NCBI RefSeq assembly: GCF_024169245.1
Contig: NZ_JALJWP010000001.1
Span: forward strand, 5,875,501 to 5,939,500
Direction: 5' to 3'
Length of the DNA: 64,000 nucleotides
Origin: Pseudomonas koreensis
GTDB taxonomy: Bacteria; Pseudomonadota; Gammaproteobacteria; Pseudomonadales; Pseudomonadaceae
Shown: piece by piece, positions 37,409 through 46,576 of the stretch
Layout: every line of letters starts with the position of its first letter
Position numbering within the stretch: the first letter of the stretch is position 1
The notes under the pieces: model-generated
Database searches by the model: none
What the model was told of the DNA's origin: nothing
What the model saw: only the letters and a program-made list of their open reading frames with translations
Position numbers and translations under genes: made by a program

Positions 37409-39169
37409 ATGTTGCCGACTTCTCGTACCCTGCGTCTGTCGTTGTATTCCCTGCTGATCATCGCCGGCACGGTCGTGGCCGCGACGCTCGCCATGCGCCA
37501 CGCCGAACGTCAGGCGCTGGAAGAAGACGCCGCCCGCGCCAATCAGCAACTGGGCCTTTACGCCAACTCATTACACACGCTGATCGATCGCTACCGCGCC
37601 CTCCCCGCCGTGCTGGCGCTGGACCCGCAATTGCGTTCGGCACTCGCCGGCCCTGTCGATGCGGCGCAGCAGACCGCACTGAATCTGAAGCTGGAAAAAA
37701 TCAACGGCGCGGCGCAATCCTCGACCCTTGAACTGCTCGATCGCAGCGGTCTGGCCGTGGCCGCCAGCAACTGGCGCTTGCCCAGCAGTTACGTCGGTCA
37801 CAATTACGGCTTTCGCCCCTACTTCAGCCAGACGCGCACCCATGGCACCGGACGTTTTTACGCGGTGGGCGTGACCAGCGGCATTCCCGGTTATTTCCTC
37901 TCCAGTGCGGTGCTCGGGGACAACGGCGAGTTCCTCGGCGCCATGGTGGTCAAGCTGGAATTTCCCGAGCTGGAGCGCGAATGGAGCCAAGGCAGCGACA
38001 CGCTGCTGGTCAGTGATGCGCGCGGGATCATCTTCATCGCCAATCAGCCGGGGTGGCGTTATCGCGCCTTGCGGCCGTTGAGCGCCAGCGATCTGGCCGA
38101 GATCAAAACCACCCGCCAGTACGACAAGCAATCGCTGGTACCGCTGACCCATTTGCCGCTACGGCGTTTCGATGACAACAGCGATCTGCGCCGGGTCGAA
38201 GGCCCGCAGGGCACGGCGGATTATCTGTGGGAATCGCTGCCGCTAACGACCGAGGGCTGGACCCTGCACCTGCTGCGCCGCCCGCAAGTGGCCTTCGAGG
38301 ATTTGCGCAACGCCGCCCTGGCCGCGGCCGGGGTGTGGCTGGCGCTGGTGTTTCTGTTGCTGTTTCTCAACCAGCGCTGGCGGCTGGCCAAAGTCCGCCA
38401 GCGCAATCGCGAAGAACTCGAGCGTCTGGTCGAGGAGCGCACCCGCGACCTGCGCACGGCTCAGGAAGGTCTGGTGCAGTCGGCCAAACTCGCCGCGCTG
38501 GGGCAGATGTCCGCCGCGCTGGCCCACGAAATCAATCAACCGCTGACCGCCCAGCGCATGCAACTGGCGACCCTGCGCCTGCTGCTCGAACATGGTCGCG
38601 TCGATGACGCGTACAAGGCGCTGAAACCGGTGGACGACATGCTTACGCGCATGGCCGCCCTCACCGGCCACCTCAAGACGTTCGCCCGCAAAAGCCCGAG
38701 CGGCTTGCGTGAGCGACTGGACCTGGCGACTGTGGTCGATCAGTCGCTGCAATTGCTCGATGCGCGCCTGCGAGACGAGCAGGTCAGTCTGGTGCTACAT
38801 CTGGCCCGCCCGGCGTGGGTGCGCGGTGATGCGATTCGCCTGGAACAAGTGCTGATCAACCTGTTGCGCAATGCCTTGGACGCCATGCAAGGCAAAGCCT
38901 GCAAGCGTCTGGAAATCCGCCTGGAGGCCGATGAACAACTGTGGCGGCTCAGCGTCAGCGACAATGGCGGCGGCATCGCCGAAGAGTATCTGGGCCAGGT
39001 GTTCGATCCGTTCTTTACCACCAAACCGGTGGGTGACGGCCTGGGCCTCGGGCTGGCAGTATCCTTCGCCATCGTGCATGAATCCGGCGGCCGTTTGAGC
39101 GCCGAAAATGGCGATAACGGCGCGGTGTTCAGCCTGACCCTGCCAATCGATCTGGAGGCACACATCTGA
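37409..39169 (+). CDS. DctB-like sensor histidine kinase (MifS/DctB type)
   Basis: A 586-residue membrane kinase. An N-terminal transmembrane helix (residues 8-28) and a second near 300-320 flank a periplasmic double-Cache-like sensor with YGFRPYFSQT near residue 135. A short coiled coil (REELERLVEERTRDL) leads to the HisKA domain with the phospho-acceptor in ALAHEINQPLTAQ, then the HATPase boxes NLLRNALDAM, DNGGGIAEE and DGLGLGLAVS. The family senses C4-dicarboxylates or, for MifS, alpha-ketoglutarate. The response regulator follows with a 1-bp overlap (TGATG), and an alpha-ketoglutarate-type permease lies downstream. That favours 2-oxoglutarate as the signal, though a dicarboxylate cannot be excluded. 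Confidence 0.9.
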   Translation: MLPTSRTLRLSLYSLLIIAGTVVAATLAMRHAERQALEEDAARANQQLGLYANSLHTLIDRYRALPAVLALDPQLRSALAGPVDAAQQTALNLKLEKINGAAQSSTLELLDRSGLAVAASNWRLPSSYVGHNYGFRPYFSQTRTHGTGRFYAVGVTSGIPGYFLSSAVLGDNGEFLGAMVVKLEFPELEREWSQGSDTLLVSDARGIIFIANQPGWRYRALRPLSASDLAEIKTTRQYDKQSLVPLTHLPLRRFDDNSDLRRVEGPQGTADYLWESLPLTTEGWTLHLLRRPQVAFEDLRNAALAAAGVWLALVFLLLFLNQRWRLAKVRQRNREELERLVEERTRDLRTAQEGLVQSAKLAALGQMSAALAHEINQPLTAQRMQLATLRLLLEHGRVDDAYKALKPVDDMLTRMAALTGHLKTFARKSPSGLRERLDLATVVDQSLQLLDARLRDEQVSLVLHLARPAWVRGDAIRLEQVLINLLRNALDAMQGKACKRLEIRLEADEQLWRLSVSDNGGGIAEEYLGQVFDPFFTTKPVGDGLGLGLAVSFAIVHESGGRLSAENGDNGAVFSLTLPIDLEAHI

Positions 39170-40497
39170 TGCTCAATTCGGTGATGGTGGTCGACGACGA
39201 AAGCAGCATTCGCAGCGCCGTCGAACAATGGCTGAGCCTGTCAGGGTTCCAGGTGCAACTGTTCAGCCGTGCCGAAGAATGCCTCGCCGCGCTGCCCGAA
39301 CATTTTGCCGGGGTGATCCTCAGCGACGTGCGCATGCCCGGCATGGACGGTTTGCAATTGCTCGCTGCCGTGCAAAAGTGCGACGCCGAACTGCCGGTGA
39401 TTCTGCTTACTGGCCATGGCGACGTGCCGATGGCGGTGGAAGCGATGCGCGACGGCGCCTACGACTTTCTGGAAAAACCGTTCAGCCCCGAAACGCTGCT
39501 CGGCAGCTTGCGCCGGGCGCTGGACAAGCGCCGTCTGGTCCTGGAAAACCGCGCCCTGCACGAACTGGCCGACAACCGCGCGAAGCTGGATGCGACGTTG
39601 CTGGGCGTATCCCGTGGCTTGCAGACATTGCGTCGGCAAGTGCTGGATCTGGCGACCTTGCCGGTCAATGTGTTGATCCGTGGCGAAACCGGCAGCGGCA
39701 AGGAACTGGTCGCGCGTTGCCTGCATGATTTCGGCCCGCGCGCCGGCAAACCCTTCGTGGCGCTGAACTGCGCGGCGATCCCGGAGCAACTGTTCGAAGC
39801 CGAGCTGTTCGGCCATGAGAGCGGCGCATTCACCGGCGCGTCCGGCAAGCGCATCGGCAAACTGGAATACGCCGATGGCGGCACGCTGTTTCTCGACGAG
39901 ATCGAAAGCATGCCGCTGGCCCAGCAGGTGAAATTGCTGCGCGTGTTGCAGGAGCAAAAGCTTGAACGGCTGGGCTCGAATCAGAGCATTCGCGTTGATC
40001 TGCGTATTGTTGCGGCGACCAAACCGGACCTGCTCGACGAAGCCCGCGCCGGGCGTTTTCGCGAAGACCTGGCTTACCGGTTGAACGTCGCCGAACTGCG
40101 CTTGCCGCCGCTGCGTGATCGCCGCGAAGACATTCCGTTGCTGTTCGAAACCTTCGCCCATAACGCCGCCCAGCGTCTGGGCCGGACCTTTCCACCGTTG
40201 ACGGGTGCGCAATTGAGTCATCTGCTCAGCCATGACTGGCCGGGCAACGTGCGTGAACTGGCCAACGTTGCCGAGCGTCAGGTGTTGGGGCTGGATGAAC
40301 CGGTCGCCGGAATCGATCCGGGGCAATCGCTGGCGGCGCAGCAGGAAGCCTTCGAAGCGCAGTGCCTGCGCGCAGCATTGACCCGGCACAAAGGTGATGT
40401 GAAAGCCGTGCTCGAAGAACTGCAACTGCCGCGCCGCACGTTCAATGAAAAGATGCAGCGGCATGGGTTGAGTCGGGAGATGTTCTTGGCGGAGTGA
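39169..40497 (+). CDS. sigma-54-dependent response regulator (MifR/DctD type)
   Basis: A 442-residue NtrC-family activator. The receiver domain has the phospho-acceptor aspartate in VILSDVRMPGMDG and the conserved lysine in EKPFSPE. The AAA+ domain carries Walker A GETGSGKE, the sigma-54 contact loop GAFTGA and Walker B GGTLFLDEIES. The C-terminal Fis-type helix-turn-helix is in AVLEELQLPRRTFNEK. It should be phosphorylated by the kinase upstream and activate the downstream permease gene through the sigma-54 promoter at 40790-40806. The kinase and regulator are translationally coupled. Confidence 0.93.
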   Translation: MLNSVMVVDDESSIRSAVEQWLSLSGFQVQLFSRAEECLAALPEHFAGVILSDVRMPGMDGLQLLAAVQKCDAELPVILLTGHGDVPMAVEAMRDGAYDFLEKPFSPETLLGSLRRALDKRRLVLENRALHELADNRAKLDATLLGVSRGLQTLRRQVLDLATLPVNVLIRGETGSGKELVARCLHDFGPRAGKPFVALNCAAIPEQLFEAELFGHESGAFTGASGKRIGKLEYADGGTLFLDEIESMPLAQQVKLLRVLQEQKLERLGSNQSIRVDLRIVAATKPDLLDEARAGRFREDLAYRLNVAELRLPPLRDRREDIPLLFETFAHNAAQRLGRTFPPLTGAQLSHLLSHDWPGNVRELANVAERQVLGLDEPVAGIDPGQSLAAQQEAFEAQCLRAALTRHKGDVKAVLEELQLPRRTFNEKMQRHGLSREMFLAE

Positions 40498-40520
40498 TTG
40501 TTTGTGTGGCTGAGATCCGT

Positions 40521-40682
40521 CCCCCTCACCCCAACCCTCTCCCCCAAGGGGGCGAGGGGGAAAGGGAGCCGATCTTCATGCTTTTCAAACCTGAATTCAC
40601 CTCGATAATTCAGGTCGATGCACCTCGAACATACACCACGGTCAGTCCCCTCTCCCCCTGGGAGAGGGCTAGGGTGAGGGGC
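40521..40682. repeat. ~160-bp MITE-like element, copy 1
   Basis: The ends are ccctctccc/gggagaggg-rich inverted repeats (ccccctcaccccaaccctct and ggagagggctagggtgaggg). A diverged but alignable copy lies in the opposite orientation at 49317-49482, including its interior (gggagccgatctycatgctt). It lies in the 371-bp gap before the permease gene, upstream of the regulatory sites. Confidence 0.75.
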
Positions 40683-40702
40683 TTTTGATCTTCACGCCGA
40701 TA

Positions 40703-40751
40703 AGCGGAAATCCGCTCACGCAGCCCAATCAGTCGGCACAAATCCGCTCAC
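40703..40751 (+). promoter_or_regulatory. putative upstream activator sites for the DctD/MifR-type regulator
   Basis: The 12-mer aaatccgctcac occurs at 40708-40719 and again at 40740-40751, 32 bp apart, which is three helical turns. The first is half of the dyad AGCGGA-AA-TCCGCT (40703-40716). Paired sites about 40-90 bp upstream of a sigma-54 promoter are typical of NtrC-family activators, and the gene for one lies immediately upstream. Confidence 0.55.
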
Positions 40752-40789
40752 CCATTCCCTCTACCCCCTCTAAACCGGCCCCTCACCCC

Positions 40790-40806
40790 TTGGCACAGCT
40801 CCTGCT
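40790..40806 (+). promoter_or_regulatory. sigma-54 promoter of the permease gene
   Basis: TTGGCACAGCTCCTGCT matches the -24/-12 consensus TGGCAC-N5-TTGCW with one mismatch, with exactly 10 nt between the GG and GC dinucleotides. The inferred start point is near 40817, giving a leader of about 50 nt. Confidence 0.75.
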
Positions 40807-40868
40807 ATAGCCCCAGCAGGCTGCGTTCCGACGCGCTCCACAAAAACAATTAAATGAAGGATCCTTCA

Positions 40869-42188
40869 ATGGATAACTCCAACGCCCAGCCCCTTGGGTC
40901 GGCTGCCGTGCCGGCCAAACCGAGAACCACCGCCAGCCGGATCAAATCGATCTTCAGCGGCTCTGTCGGCAACATGGTCGAGTGGTACGACTGGTATGTG
41001 TATGCCGCCTTCTCCCTGTACTTCGCCAAGACCTTCTTCCCCGCCGGCTCCACCACCGCACAGCTGATGAACACCGCAGCGATCTTCGCCGTGGGCTTCT
41101 TGATGCGGCCGATCGGTGGCTGGCTGATGGGCATGTATGCCGACAAGGTCGGGCGCAAGAAAGCGCTGATGGCCTCGGTGTACCTGATGTGCTTCGGCTC
41201 GCTGCTGATCGCCCTGAGCCCGAACTATGAAACCATCGGCATCGGCGCGCCGATCCTGCTGGTGTTTGCCCGCCTGCTGCAAGGCCTGTCGGTCGGCGGC
41301 GAGTACGGCACCTCGGCGACTTATCTGTCCGAGATGGCGACCAAGGAACGTCGCGGCTTCTTCTCCAGCTTCCAGTACGTAACGCTGATCTCCGGCCAGC
41401 TCATCGCCCTCGGCGTGCTGATCGTGCTGCAGAACATGCTGACCACCGAGCAGCTGTACGCGTGGGGCTGGCGCATCCCGTTCGCCATCGGCGCGCTCTG
41501 CGCAGTGGTGGCGCTGTACCTGCGTCGCGGCATGGAAGAAACCGAGTCGTTCACGAAAAAAGAAAAATCCAGGGAAAGCGCCATGCGCACCTTGATGCGC
41601 CACCCGAAAGAGCTGTTGACCGTGGTCGGCCTGACCATGGGCGGCACCCTGGCGTTCTACACCTACACCACCTACATGCAGAAATACCTGGTGAACACGG
41701 TCGGCATGAGCATCTCCGACTCGACCACCATTTCCGCCGCCACGCTGTTCCTGTTCATGTGCCTGCAACCGATCATCGGTGGCCTGTCGGACAAGATCGG
41801 CCGGCGTCCGATCCTGATCGCGTTCGGCGTGCTGGGTACGATCTTCACCGTGCCGATCCTGATGACCCTGCACACCATCCAGACCTGGTGGGGCGCGTTC
41901 TTCCTGATCATGGCGGCACTGATCATCGTCAGCGGCTACACCTCGATCAACGCGGTGGTCAAAGCCGAATTGTTCCCCACTGAAATCCGCGCCCTTGGCG
42001 TCGGCCTGCCGTACGCACTGACCGTGTCGATCTTCGGCGGCACCGCCGAATACATCGCGCTGTGGTTCAAGAGCATCGGCATGGAAACCGGTTACTACTG
42101 GTACGTCACCGCGTGCATCGCCGTGTCGCTGCTGGTGTACATCACCATGAAAGACACCCAGAAGCACTCGCGGATCGTCACTGACTGA
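40869..42188 (+). CDS. MFS alpha-ketoglutarate-type permease (KgtP family)
   Basis: A 439-residue major facilitator of the metabolite:H+ symporter family (KgtP, PcaT, ShiA) with about 12 transmembrane helices. Family hallmarks are GNMVEWYDWYVYAAF near the start, the loop motif MGMYADKVGRKKAL, LLQGLSVGGEYG in helix 4 and LSDKIGRRP in the central loop. It likely imports 2-oxoglutarate with protons across the inner membrane. The start at 40869 (MDNSN) has AAGGA 8 nt upstream; an ATG at 40854 does not. Expression is probably controlled by the adjacent two-component system through the sigma-54 promoter just upstream. Confidence 0.9.
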   Translation: MDNSNAQPLGSAAVPAKPRTTASRIKSIFSGSVGNMVEWYDWYVYAAFSLYFAKTFFPAGSTTAQLMNTAAIFAVGFLMRPIGGWLMGMYADKVGRKKALMASVYLMCFGSLLIALSPNYETIGIGAPILLVFARLLQGLSVGGEYGTSATYLSEMATKERRGFFSSFQYVTLISGQLIALGVLIVLQNMLTTEQLYAWGWRIPFAIGALCAVVALYLRRGMEETESFTKKEKSRESAMRTLMRHPKELLTVVGLTMGGTLAFYTYTTYMQKYLVNTVGMSISDSTTISAATLFLFMCLQPIIGGLSDKIGRRPILIAFGVLGTIFTVPILMTLHTIQTWWGAFFLIMAALIIVSGYTSINAVVKAELFPTEIRALGVGLPYALTVSIFGGTAEYIALWFKSIGMETGYYWYVTACIAVSLLVYITMKDTQKHSRIVTD

Positions 42189-42203
42189 TCGGGCTACATC
42201 GCT

Positions 42204-42230
42204 GGCAGGACACAAAATCCGTGTCCTGCC
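42204..42230 (+). terminator. hairpin after the permease gene, terminator-like
   Basis: A perfect 10-bp stem (GGCAGGACAC and GTGTCCTGCC) with a 7-nt loop lies 15 bp after the stop. There is no T-run, so it may protect the mRNA end or help termination. Confidence 0.4.
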
Positions 42231-42239
42231 CCGAACCCG

Positions 42240-42322
42240 TAGGAGCTGCCGAAGGCTGCGATCTTTTGATCTTGATCCTGAAAAAGACAAAATCAAAAGA
42301 TTGCAGCCTTCGGCAGCTCCTA
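42240..42322. repeat. inverted REP pair (REPIN-like)
   Basis: taggagctgccgaaggctgc and its complement stand in inverted orientation around a short centre. The element is the same type as those at 17952, 43861 and 56465. Confidence 0.85.
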
Positions 42323-42405
42323 CGGGGCCTTGCATCCGGGTGGAAATATGCGCTGGGGCCTTGCACTATGACTGCATTCGAATGCAGCTCAGGAATCCGC
42401 TCCCC

Positions 42406-43035
42406 ATGCCCGATGACATCCACTTCTACGAACCCGCCAACGGCCACGGCCTGCCTCACGATCCGTTCAACGCCATCGTCGGCCCGCGCCCCATCGGCTG
42501 GATCTCCTCGCAGGATGCCGAAGGCCGGCTCAATCTCGCGCCTTACAGTTTTTTCAACGCGTTCAATTACGTGCCGCCGATCATTGGTTTTTCCAGCGTC
42601 GGGCGCAAAGACAGTCTGAACAACATCGAGCAGACCGGTGAGTTCGTCTGGAACCTCGCCACCCGCCCGTTGGCCGAGCAGATGAACCAGAGCTGCGCGA
42701 TGGTCGCGCCTGAGGTCAACGAGTTTGAATTGGCGGGGCTGACGACCGTAGCGTCAAAAGTGATTTCGGTACCACGGGTCGCCGAAAGCCCGGTGTCCTT
42801 CGAGTGCAAGGTCACGCAGATCATCCAGTTGCAACGCGCCGATGGTGAAACCGTGCCGAGCTGGCTGATTCTCGGCGAAGTGGTTGCCGTACACATCGCC
42901 AAATGGCTGCTCAAGGATGGCATCTACGACACCGCCGCCGCACAGCCGATTCTGCGCGGCGGCGGGCCGGCGGATTATTTCCAGCTCGGGCCTGAAGCAC
43001 TGTTCAAAATGTGGCGCCCGGGGGCGCAGAAATAA
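42406..43035 (+). CDS. flavin reductase-like FMN-binding protein
   Basis: A 209-residue protein of the flavin_reduct (DIM6/NTAB) family. The family start pattern is visible in IVGPRPIGWISSQDAEGRLN, followed by APYSFFNAFNYVPP and later EFVWNLATR, which contribute to FMN binding. It may reduce flavin for a partner monooxygenase or act as a flavoprotein itself. A start at 42406 (MPDDIHFYEP) is preferred, although the nearest AGGA is 11 nt away; 42382 is an alternative. It converges on a short hypothetical gene with no gap. Confidence 0.85.
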   Translation: MPDDIHFYEPANGHGLPHDPFNAIVGPRPIGWISSQDAEGRLNLAPYSFFNAFNYVPPIIGFSSVGRKDSLNNIEQTGEFVWNLATRPLAEQMNQSCAMVAPEVNEFELAGLTTVASKVISVPRVAESPVSFECKVTQIIQLQRADGETVPSWLILGEVVAVHIAKWLLKDGIYDTAAAQPILRGGGPADYFQLGPEALFKMWRPGAQK

Positions 43036-43278
43036 CTACCAGACCAGCTCGGCGTCATCAGTGACGCCCTGGAGTTTATCCAGCTCGGTGATCGCCGCTT
43101 CATCGGCAGCGATGGCGCCGGGAAACACCTGCTCGTTCAGCAATTTGTGAAAGCGCGGTGCGCCGCCATCGACCAGGGCCTTGACCGCGATCGCCGCGTA
43201 ATAACCCTTGTTGCCGCCAAGCTCGACGGGGACGACTGCGGAGACTGCTTCGAAGCGTTCAAACTCTTTACGTGCCAT
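43036..43278 (-). CDS. conserved-looking small protein, function unknown
   Basis: An 80-residue soluble protein starting MARKEFERFEAVSAVVPVEL, with AGGA 9 nt upstream of the ATG. It has an acidic C-terminus (TDDAELVW), and no cysteines, membrane helices or known motif. The next gene on this strand is the small monooxygenase upstream (43 bp away), so the two may be co-transcribed. I do not recognise the family. Confidence 0.65.
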   Translation of the reverse strand: MARKEFERFEAVSAVVPVELGGNKGYYAAIAVKALVDGGAPRFHKLLNEQVFPGAIAADEAAITELDKLQGVTDDAELVW

Positions 43279-43321
43279 GTCGCGGATCCTGGCTCAATCA
43301 ATTAAGCCGGACATTAAACCC

Positions 43322-43675
43322 TCAACCGGCGAGTTTGTGTATCGGCGCAGCGCATTGACCGAGGGCCTGCGCGGCGGAAACGTCCCTGAACGTGTGGAAG
43401 TCGAGGCTGTTGACCACCAGGTCCTGGACCAGCTCGGCGAAGACTTCCATCGACGCACTGTTGAAATACGCAGTCATCATCTGCTGGCTGCTCCAGTAGC
43501 CGCTGACCAGCCACAGGTCGGCGTCGCACTGCGATTGTTGCAACGAGAAACTCAGGCAACCGGGCGAAGCGCGCGAGACCTCGATCAAAGCGCTCAGGCG
43601 CACGCCGAGTTCCGCCGAGCGCCCGGCCTGGGCACGAACGAAGGCCATATGACTGACAGGCATCTGCTTGGACAT
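43322..43675 (-). CDS. antibiotic-biosynthesis-monooxygenase (ABM) domain protein
   Basis: A 117-residue protein with an ABM-like ferredoxin fold: an N-terminal strand (SHMAFVRAQAG), a helix with RLSALIEVSRASPGCLSFSL, and the pair LWLVSGYWSSQQMMTAYFN. Small proteins of this fold are often quinol monooxygenases or stress-related oxygenases; the substrate is unknown. The start at 43675 (MSKQMPVSHM) is fixed by GGAGG 7 nt upstream. Longer frames in the same phase run into the REP pair and are not credible. The gap of 395 bp to the AraC gene holds only the REP pair and presumed promoters. Confidence 0.8.
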   Translation of the reverse strand: MSKQMPVSHMAFVRAQAGRSAELGVRLSALIEVSRASPGCLSFSLQQSQCDADLWLVSGYWSSQQMMTAYFNSASMEVFAELVQDLVVNSLDFHTFRDVSAAQALGQCAAPIHKLAG

Positions 43676-43860
43676 GATCAACCCTCCATGAAATCGCGTG
43701 GCAGCCGGGGGACGGGCTGCGACTGAAGCAAAGATTAAGGGTCGGGCCGGCAGCGCCGTTAGTCGATTCCTGCCTTCGCGTTGCACAATCCTGCGAGACT
43801 GCGCAGACGACCTGTAACAACCTGTAAACCTGCGCAACAGGTGTGTCATACGCGTTTTGT

Positions 43861-43935
43861 GTAGGAGCTGCCGAAGGCTGCGATCTTTTGCTTTTGCCTT
43901 GAAGATCAACGGATCGCAGCCTTCGGCAGCTCCTA
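43861..43935. repeat. inverted REP pair (REPIN-like)
   Basis: gtaggagctgccgaaggctg and its complement face each other, between the ABM and AraC genes. Same family as 42240-42322. Confidence 0.85.
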
Positions 43936-44070
43936 CAGGGTTGTATGTCGGCTGACGCGGAAATGGCTCCGGCAGAATCAGGCAAGCATTTGGCAGAATG
44001 TGTCTACCGCCGCGGCTTGCACAAACATATGCTCTGTTGCATTCCCCCTCACTTGCCGAGGATGCCGTGC

Positions 44071-45000
44071 ATGACGTCATTCGATCGTTTTCAAGCCGAA
44101 CCCAGCGCCGACATGGAAAAGCAGCGCGCGGAGCTGGCGGCGATCATCCGCCGCAACACCAGCGACGATGGCAGCTACCAGACCGCTATCGGCTCACTGG
44201 TGATGTCACGCCACACCCAATCCCATGATTTTGCCCCGGTGCTTGCGCAGCCGGCGCTGTGCATCATGGCGCAGGGGCGTAAAGAGGTGCGCCTGGCCGA
44301 CGAGTTCTTCAACTACGACCCGCTGAATTACCTGGTGGTGTCGGTTTCGATGCCGCTCAGCGGGCGCGTGGTCAATGTCTCGCCGGAAGAACCGATCCTC
44401 GCCGTGCGCCTCGACATTGATCCGACCGAAATCACCGCGCTGATCGCCGACGCCGGCCCGATGGGCGTGCCGACGCGGCCGACCGGCCGTGGTCTGTACG
44501 TGGAAAAAATCGACAGCGCCATGCTCGACGCGGTGCTGCGTCTGGCGCGACTGCTCGACGCGCCGAAAGACATCGCCATGCTCGCGCCGCTGATTCGCCG
44601 GGAGATCCTGTATCGCCTGCTGCGCAGCCCGCAGGGCCATCGCTTGTATGAGATTGCGATTGCCAACAGCCAGAGCCACCGCATCAGCCAGGCGATCAAA
44701 TGGCTCAACAGCAACTTCGAACAGCCGCTGCGCATCGATGATCTGGCGAGGGAAGTGAACCTCAGCGTGTCGACGCTGCATCATCGTTTCAAGGCGATGA
44801 CCGCGATGAGTCCGTTGCAGTATCAGAAACAGCTGCGCCTGCAAGAGGCGCGGCGCCTGATGTTGACCGAAGGGCTGGAAGCGTCGGCGGCGGGGTATCG
44901 CGTGGGCTATGAGAGCCCGTCGCAATTCAGCCGCGAGTACAGCCGCTTGTTTGGCGCGCCGCCGTTGCGGGATCTGGCGCGGTTGCGGCTTTCTGTCTGA
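44071..45000 (+). CDS. AraC-family transcriptional regulator (AraC_N type)
   Basis: A 309-residue regulator. The N-terminal AraC_N cupin-like domain covers about residues 25-185 (PALCIMAQGRKEVRLADE). The C-terminal double helix-turn-helix includes RIDDLAREVNLSVSTLHHRF and a second with AAGYRVGYESPSQFSREYSR. The start at 44071 has GAGG 9 nt upstream. It is divergent from the ABM and hypothetical pair, which it may control; the ligand is unknown. Confidence 0.9.
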   Translation: MTSFDRFQAEPSADMEKQRAELAAIIRRNTSDDGSYQTAIGSLVMSRHTQSHDFAPVLAQPALCIMAQGRKEVRLADEFFNYDPLNYLVVSVSMPLSGRVVNVSPEEPILAVRLDIDPTEITALIADAGPMGVPTRPTGRGLYVEKIDSAMLDAVLRLARLLDAPKDIAMLAPLIRREILYRLLRSPQGHRLYEIAIANSQSHRISQAIKWLNSNFEQPLRIDDLAREVNLSVSTLHHRFKAMTAMSPLQYQKQLRLQEARRLMLTEGLEASAAGYRVGYESPSQFSREYSRLFGAPPLRDLARLRLSV

Positions 45001-45030
45001 TCCGGAATCTGAAGTGGGACTTATGGCGCT

Positions 45031-45095
45031 TTCGCGAGCAGGCTCGCTCCCACAGGGAAATGCATTCCAATGTGGGAGCGAGCCAGCTCGCGAAG
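45031..45095. repeat. inverted REP pair, ttcgcgagcaggctcgctcc type
   Basis: ttcgcgagcaggctcgctcc and an inverted, slightly altered partner (ggagcgagccagctcgcgaa) flank a short centre, between the convergent AraC and aldehyde dehydrogenase genes. Related pairs lie at 48243, 52088 and 52497. Confidence 0.85.
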
Positions 45096-45124
45096 GGGTC
45101 AGTCCAAGCGCTACATACCTATGA

Positions 45125-46576
45125 TCAGACGGCGCGGATCACATGCTTGATCTCCTGAAACGCCGCCAACCCCCAAGGCCCCAACTCGCGTCCAACGCTG
45201 CTCTGCTTGTAACCGCCCCACGCCGCCTGCGGGAAGATCACTTGCGGTGCATTGATCCACACCAGCCCCGCCTGCAACCCATTGGCCACGCGATCCGCCG
45301 CGGCGGCATCGCGCGTCACTACACTCGCCACCAGCCCGAACTGCGTATCGTTGGCCAAGGCAATCGCTTCGGCTTCGCTGGCGAAACTGCGCACACAGAC
45401 CACCGGCCCGAAAATCTCCTCGCGCCATAACGCGCTATCCAGCGGTACATCAGAGAACACCGTCGGTTGCAGAAAATAGCCGCGCGGCAAATCCGCCGGG
45501 CGATTGCCGCCACAGAGCAAACGCGCTCCCGCACTCAGGCCACGATCAATATGCCCGAGCACCCGCTGGTATTGCGCCTGATTGACCAGCGCGCCCATTT
45601 CCACGGCCGGGTCGAATGGATCGGCGACTCGAATCGCCTCTGCACGTTTTTGCAGGCGCTGAAGAAATTCATCCATCAACTCCTCGGCGACCAGCACCCG
45701 ACTGGTGGCCGAACACATCTGCCCGGCGTTGAAGAACGCTCCGCCACAGGCCAGTTCCACCGCCAGCTGCAGATCGGCATCCGCCAGCACCAGCAACGAC
45801 GATTTGCCACCGAGCTCCAGGCTGACTCCCTTCACGGTTTCGGCAGCGCGTTGCATCACCTGCACGCCAACCGCGTTGCTGCCGGTGAAGGAGATCTTGG
45901 CGATACGTGGATCCGCCGACAATGGCGCACCCACCGCCAGACCCGTGCCGCAGACCAGACTGAACACGCCGTTGGGTAACCCGGATGCAGCGATGATCGC
46001 CGCCAGTTCCAGCTCCGGCAGCGGCGTCACCTCCGAGGGTTTCAATACCACGCAGCAACCGGCGGCCAGCGCTGGTGCGAGTTTCCATGCGGTGGTGACC
46101 ATGGGGAAATTCCACGGCACGATCAGCCCGACCACGCCGCACGGCTCACGACGCAGGCGCGCGCTGAAATCCGCGCTGGGCAGCGGCACATGGCTGTCCT
46201 GTTTCGCGTCGAGACCTTCGGCAAGCTCGGCGTAATACTCGAACGTGGCGATCACGTCATCGACATCGATCGCCGCTTCGAACTGCGGTTTGCCGTTGTT
46301 GCTCGATTGCAGGTTCATCAAATGCTCGCGACCCTTGCGCACGCCATTGGCAATGTTGCGCAGGATCGCAGCGCGCTCGGTGCCGGTGGTCTGCGACCAG
46401 TGTTTGAACGCCTCGGTCGCCGCGCTGATCGCTTGATCGACGGCCTGCTCGTCGCCGCCATTGACCGTGGTCAGCAACGCCTCCGTAGCGGGGTTGATCA
46501 CCCGCAGATGTTCGCGCCCGGCCGACCATTGGCCGTTGATGTAAAGGCCATCGAGTGTGGTTGGAAAACTGTTCAT
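45125..46576 (-). CDS. aldehyde dehydrogenase, possibly for 4-guanidinobutanal
   Basis: A 483-residue NAD(P)-dependent aldehyde dehydrogenase of the betaine-aldehyde type. The fold signatures are PWNFPMVTTAWKLAPALAAG, the catalytic glutamate in LELGGKS and the catalytic cysteine in FNAGQMCSATSR. The start overlaps the stop of the decarboxylase gene by ATGA, so the two are coupled. If that enzyme makes 4-guanidinobutyraldehyde from 2-ketoarginine, this one would oxidise it to 4-guanidinobutyrate. The substrate is inferred from the neighbour only. Confidence 0.9.
   Translation of the reverse strand: MNSFPTTLDGLYINGQWSAGREHLRVINPATEALLTTVNGGDEQAVDQAISAATEAFKHWSQTTGTERAAILRNIANGVRKGREHLMNLQSSNNGKPQFEAAIDVDDVIATFEYYAELAEGLDAKQDSHVPLPSADFSARLRREPCGVVGLIVPWNFPMVTTAWKLAPALAAGCCVVLKPSEVTPLPELELAAIIAASGLPNGVFSLVCGTGLAVGAPLSADPRIAKISFTGSNAVGVQVMQRAAETVKGVSLELGGKSSLLVLADADLQLAVELACGGAFFNAGQMCSATSRVLVAEELMDEFLQRLQKRAEAIRVADPFDPAVEMGALVNQAQYQRVLGHIDRGLSAGARLLCGGNRPADLPRGYFLQPTVFSDVPLDSALWREEIFGPVVCVRSFASEAEAIALANDTQFGLVASVVTRDAAAADRVANGLQAGLVWINAPQVIFPQAAWGGYKQSSVGRELGPWGLAAFQEIKHVIRAV

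Noticed and set aside
40866..42335. 489-codon frame antisense to the permease gene
   Set aside because: Shadow of the MFS permease; the translation is rich in H, Q and G with no motif.
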